Positions 63,595-64,000 of a stretch of 64,000 nucleotides of DNA are shown in pieces. Position numbers and translations under genes: made by a program. Source of the DNA: Promerops cafer (taxonomy: Eukaryota > Chordata > Aves > Passeriformes > Nectariniidae); NCBI GenBank assembly GCA_013398275.1, contig VZSE01006121.1:1238615-1302614 (forward strand), in the 5' to 3' direction. Numbering within the stretch: the first letter of the stretch is position 1; each line of letters opens with the position of its first letter. Under the pieces are notes generated by a model. The model ran no database searches. It saw only the letters and a program-made list of their open reading frames with translations, and was not told the origin of the DNA.

Positions 63595-63694
63595 CTGTTT
63601 GTGTCTTCTTCAGCAGATGTAGCAAAGAGACCTGCATGGCCATTTAAAGCATGAGCAAACCCCATCTTTATGTCAGTGACAAACACAATTGGAT
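63595..63694 (-). other. Exon-like segment, unassigned
   Basis: Read on the minus strand, GAATAG|ATCCAATTGTG opens a 100-nt frame (PIVFVTDIKMGFAHALNGHA... to ...EEDTNR) that ends in a strong donor, AACAG|GTATGTG. The acceptor lacks a good pyrimidine tract, and a stop lies in frame just before it. The family is not recognised. Confidence 0.2.
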
Positions 63695-64000
63695 CTATTC
63701 GTTACTGAACGTTTACTTATTCTACTAGTAAGGGGAAAAACCATGTGCTGTCGTAAGTTCAATGAAGGCAACTAAATTATCAAAGCAATACAGTTCAGCT
63801 AACAGAAGTGAGCAAAGCAGTGACATTTGAAAAGTATGTTCTTTTACTTCCATGTTATTTACACTAATACAGGAGAGTTTCATTTTAATTGCATGTTAAG
63901 AGTAGAAAAGGAAGGGGAAAGCTTAGAGAGCAGTCATGAGGCGACTGGATTAAGAAAAAAACCCAAGCACTACTGCATAGCAGGGTAATTCTTTAGTCAA

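Larger units (their letters stand above)
51953..64000. other. Upstream flank of BNC1, distal part
   Basis: No gene recognised; SH3GL3, the expected mammalian neighbour, is not seen. It includes an A17 run (54182-54198), a T17 run (55775-55791), MIR-like fragments, the palindromic repeat at 58.1-58.3 kb, an octamer dyad at 60030-60046, and stretches at about 52.85-53.03 and 61.56-61.74 kb with the even composition and homeodomain-type motifs typical of conserved non-coding elements. Confidence 0.5.

Noticed and set aside
1..64000. CR1 LINEs, endogenous retrovirus genes, CRISPR arrays, rRNA
   Set aside because: I looked for the typical CR1 3' ends, retroviral motifs, regularly spaced repeats and rRNA segments and saw none. 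A short or very old CR1 piece could still be missed by eye.

Overview
This window is vertebrate nuclear DNA, AT-rich, gene-poor and intron-rich. It holds one gene that I can identify with confidence: BNC1 (basonuclin-1), a paired C2H2 zinc-finger transcription factor, on the minus strand. I could rebuild a complete open reading frame from five exons (41716-41724, 29883-29985, 29485-29720, 26351-28269, 23612-24293). Every exon is flanked by GT/AG splice sites in compatible phase. The spliced frame is 2949 nt, 982 residues plus a stop. The paralogue BNC2 is excluded by the protein sequence: the MSEAIRCTL-type start, the YIRGYVLQDASGKVLDHW segment and the C-terminus all match BNC1.

I favour a bird, with a reptile as the alternative. 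The coding span is about 18 kb, I recognise no abundant young interspersed repeats of mammalian type (no Alu, B1 or L1), and the few repeats I can recognise are old and decayed: MIR/CORE-SINE-like pieces and a palindromic 'gtgtaa' family repeat familiar from sauropsid genomes. I found no clear CR1 LINE, so the assignment is inference.

Layout. Positions 1 to about 22.07 kb lie downstream of BNC1 and contain no gene I recognise. From about 22.08 to 23.61 kb is the probable BNC1 3' UTR. From 23.61 to 41.72 kb are the five coding exons and four introns (2057, 1215, 162 and 11730 bp, left to right). From 41.73 to about 42.18 kb is a mildly CpG-enriched stretch that is the likely promoter and 5' UTR. 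From 42.2 to 64 kb is upstream flank with no recognised gene. In mammals the neighbours of BNC1 are HDGFL3 and SH3GL3; I see no exon of either here.

There is no CRISPR array, operon, phage or mobile gene cassette, and no clear tRNA or rRNA. Candidates worth a second look are a 125-codon minus-strand frame near 51.6-51.9 kb whose C-terminal part resembles a CARD helix pair, a 100-bp exon-like segment at 63.6 kb, a perfect 14-bp-arm hairpin inside BNC1 intron 4, and a degenerate palindromic repeat at 58.1-58.3 kb. All are hypotheses from reading alone.
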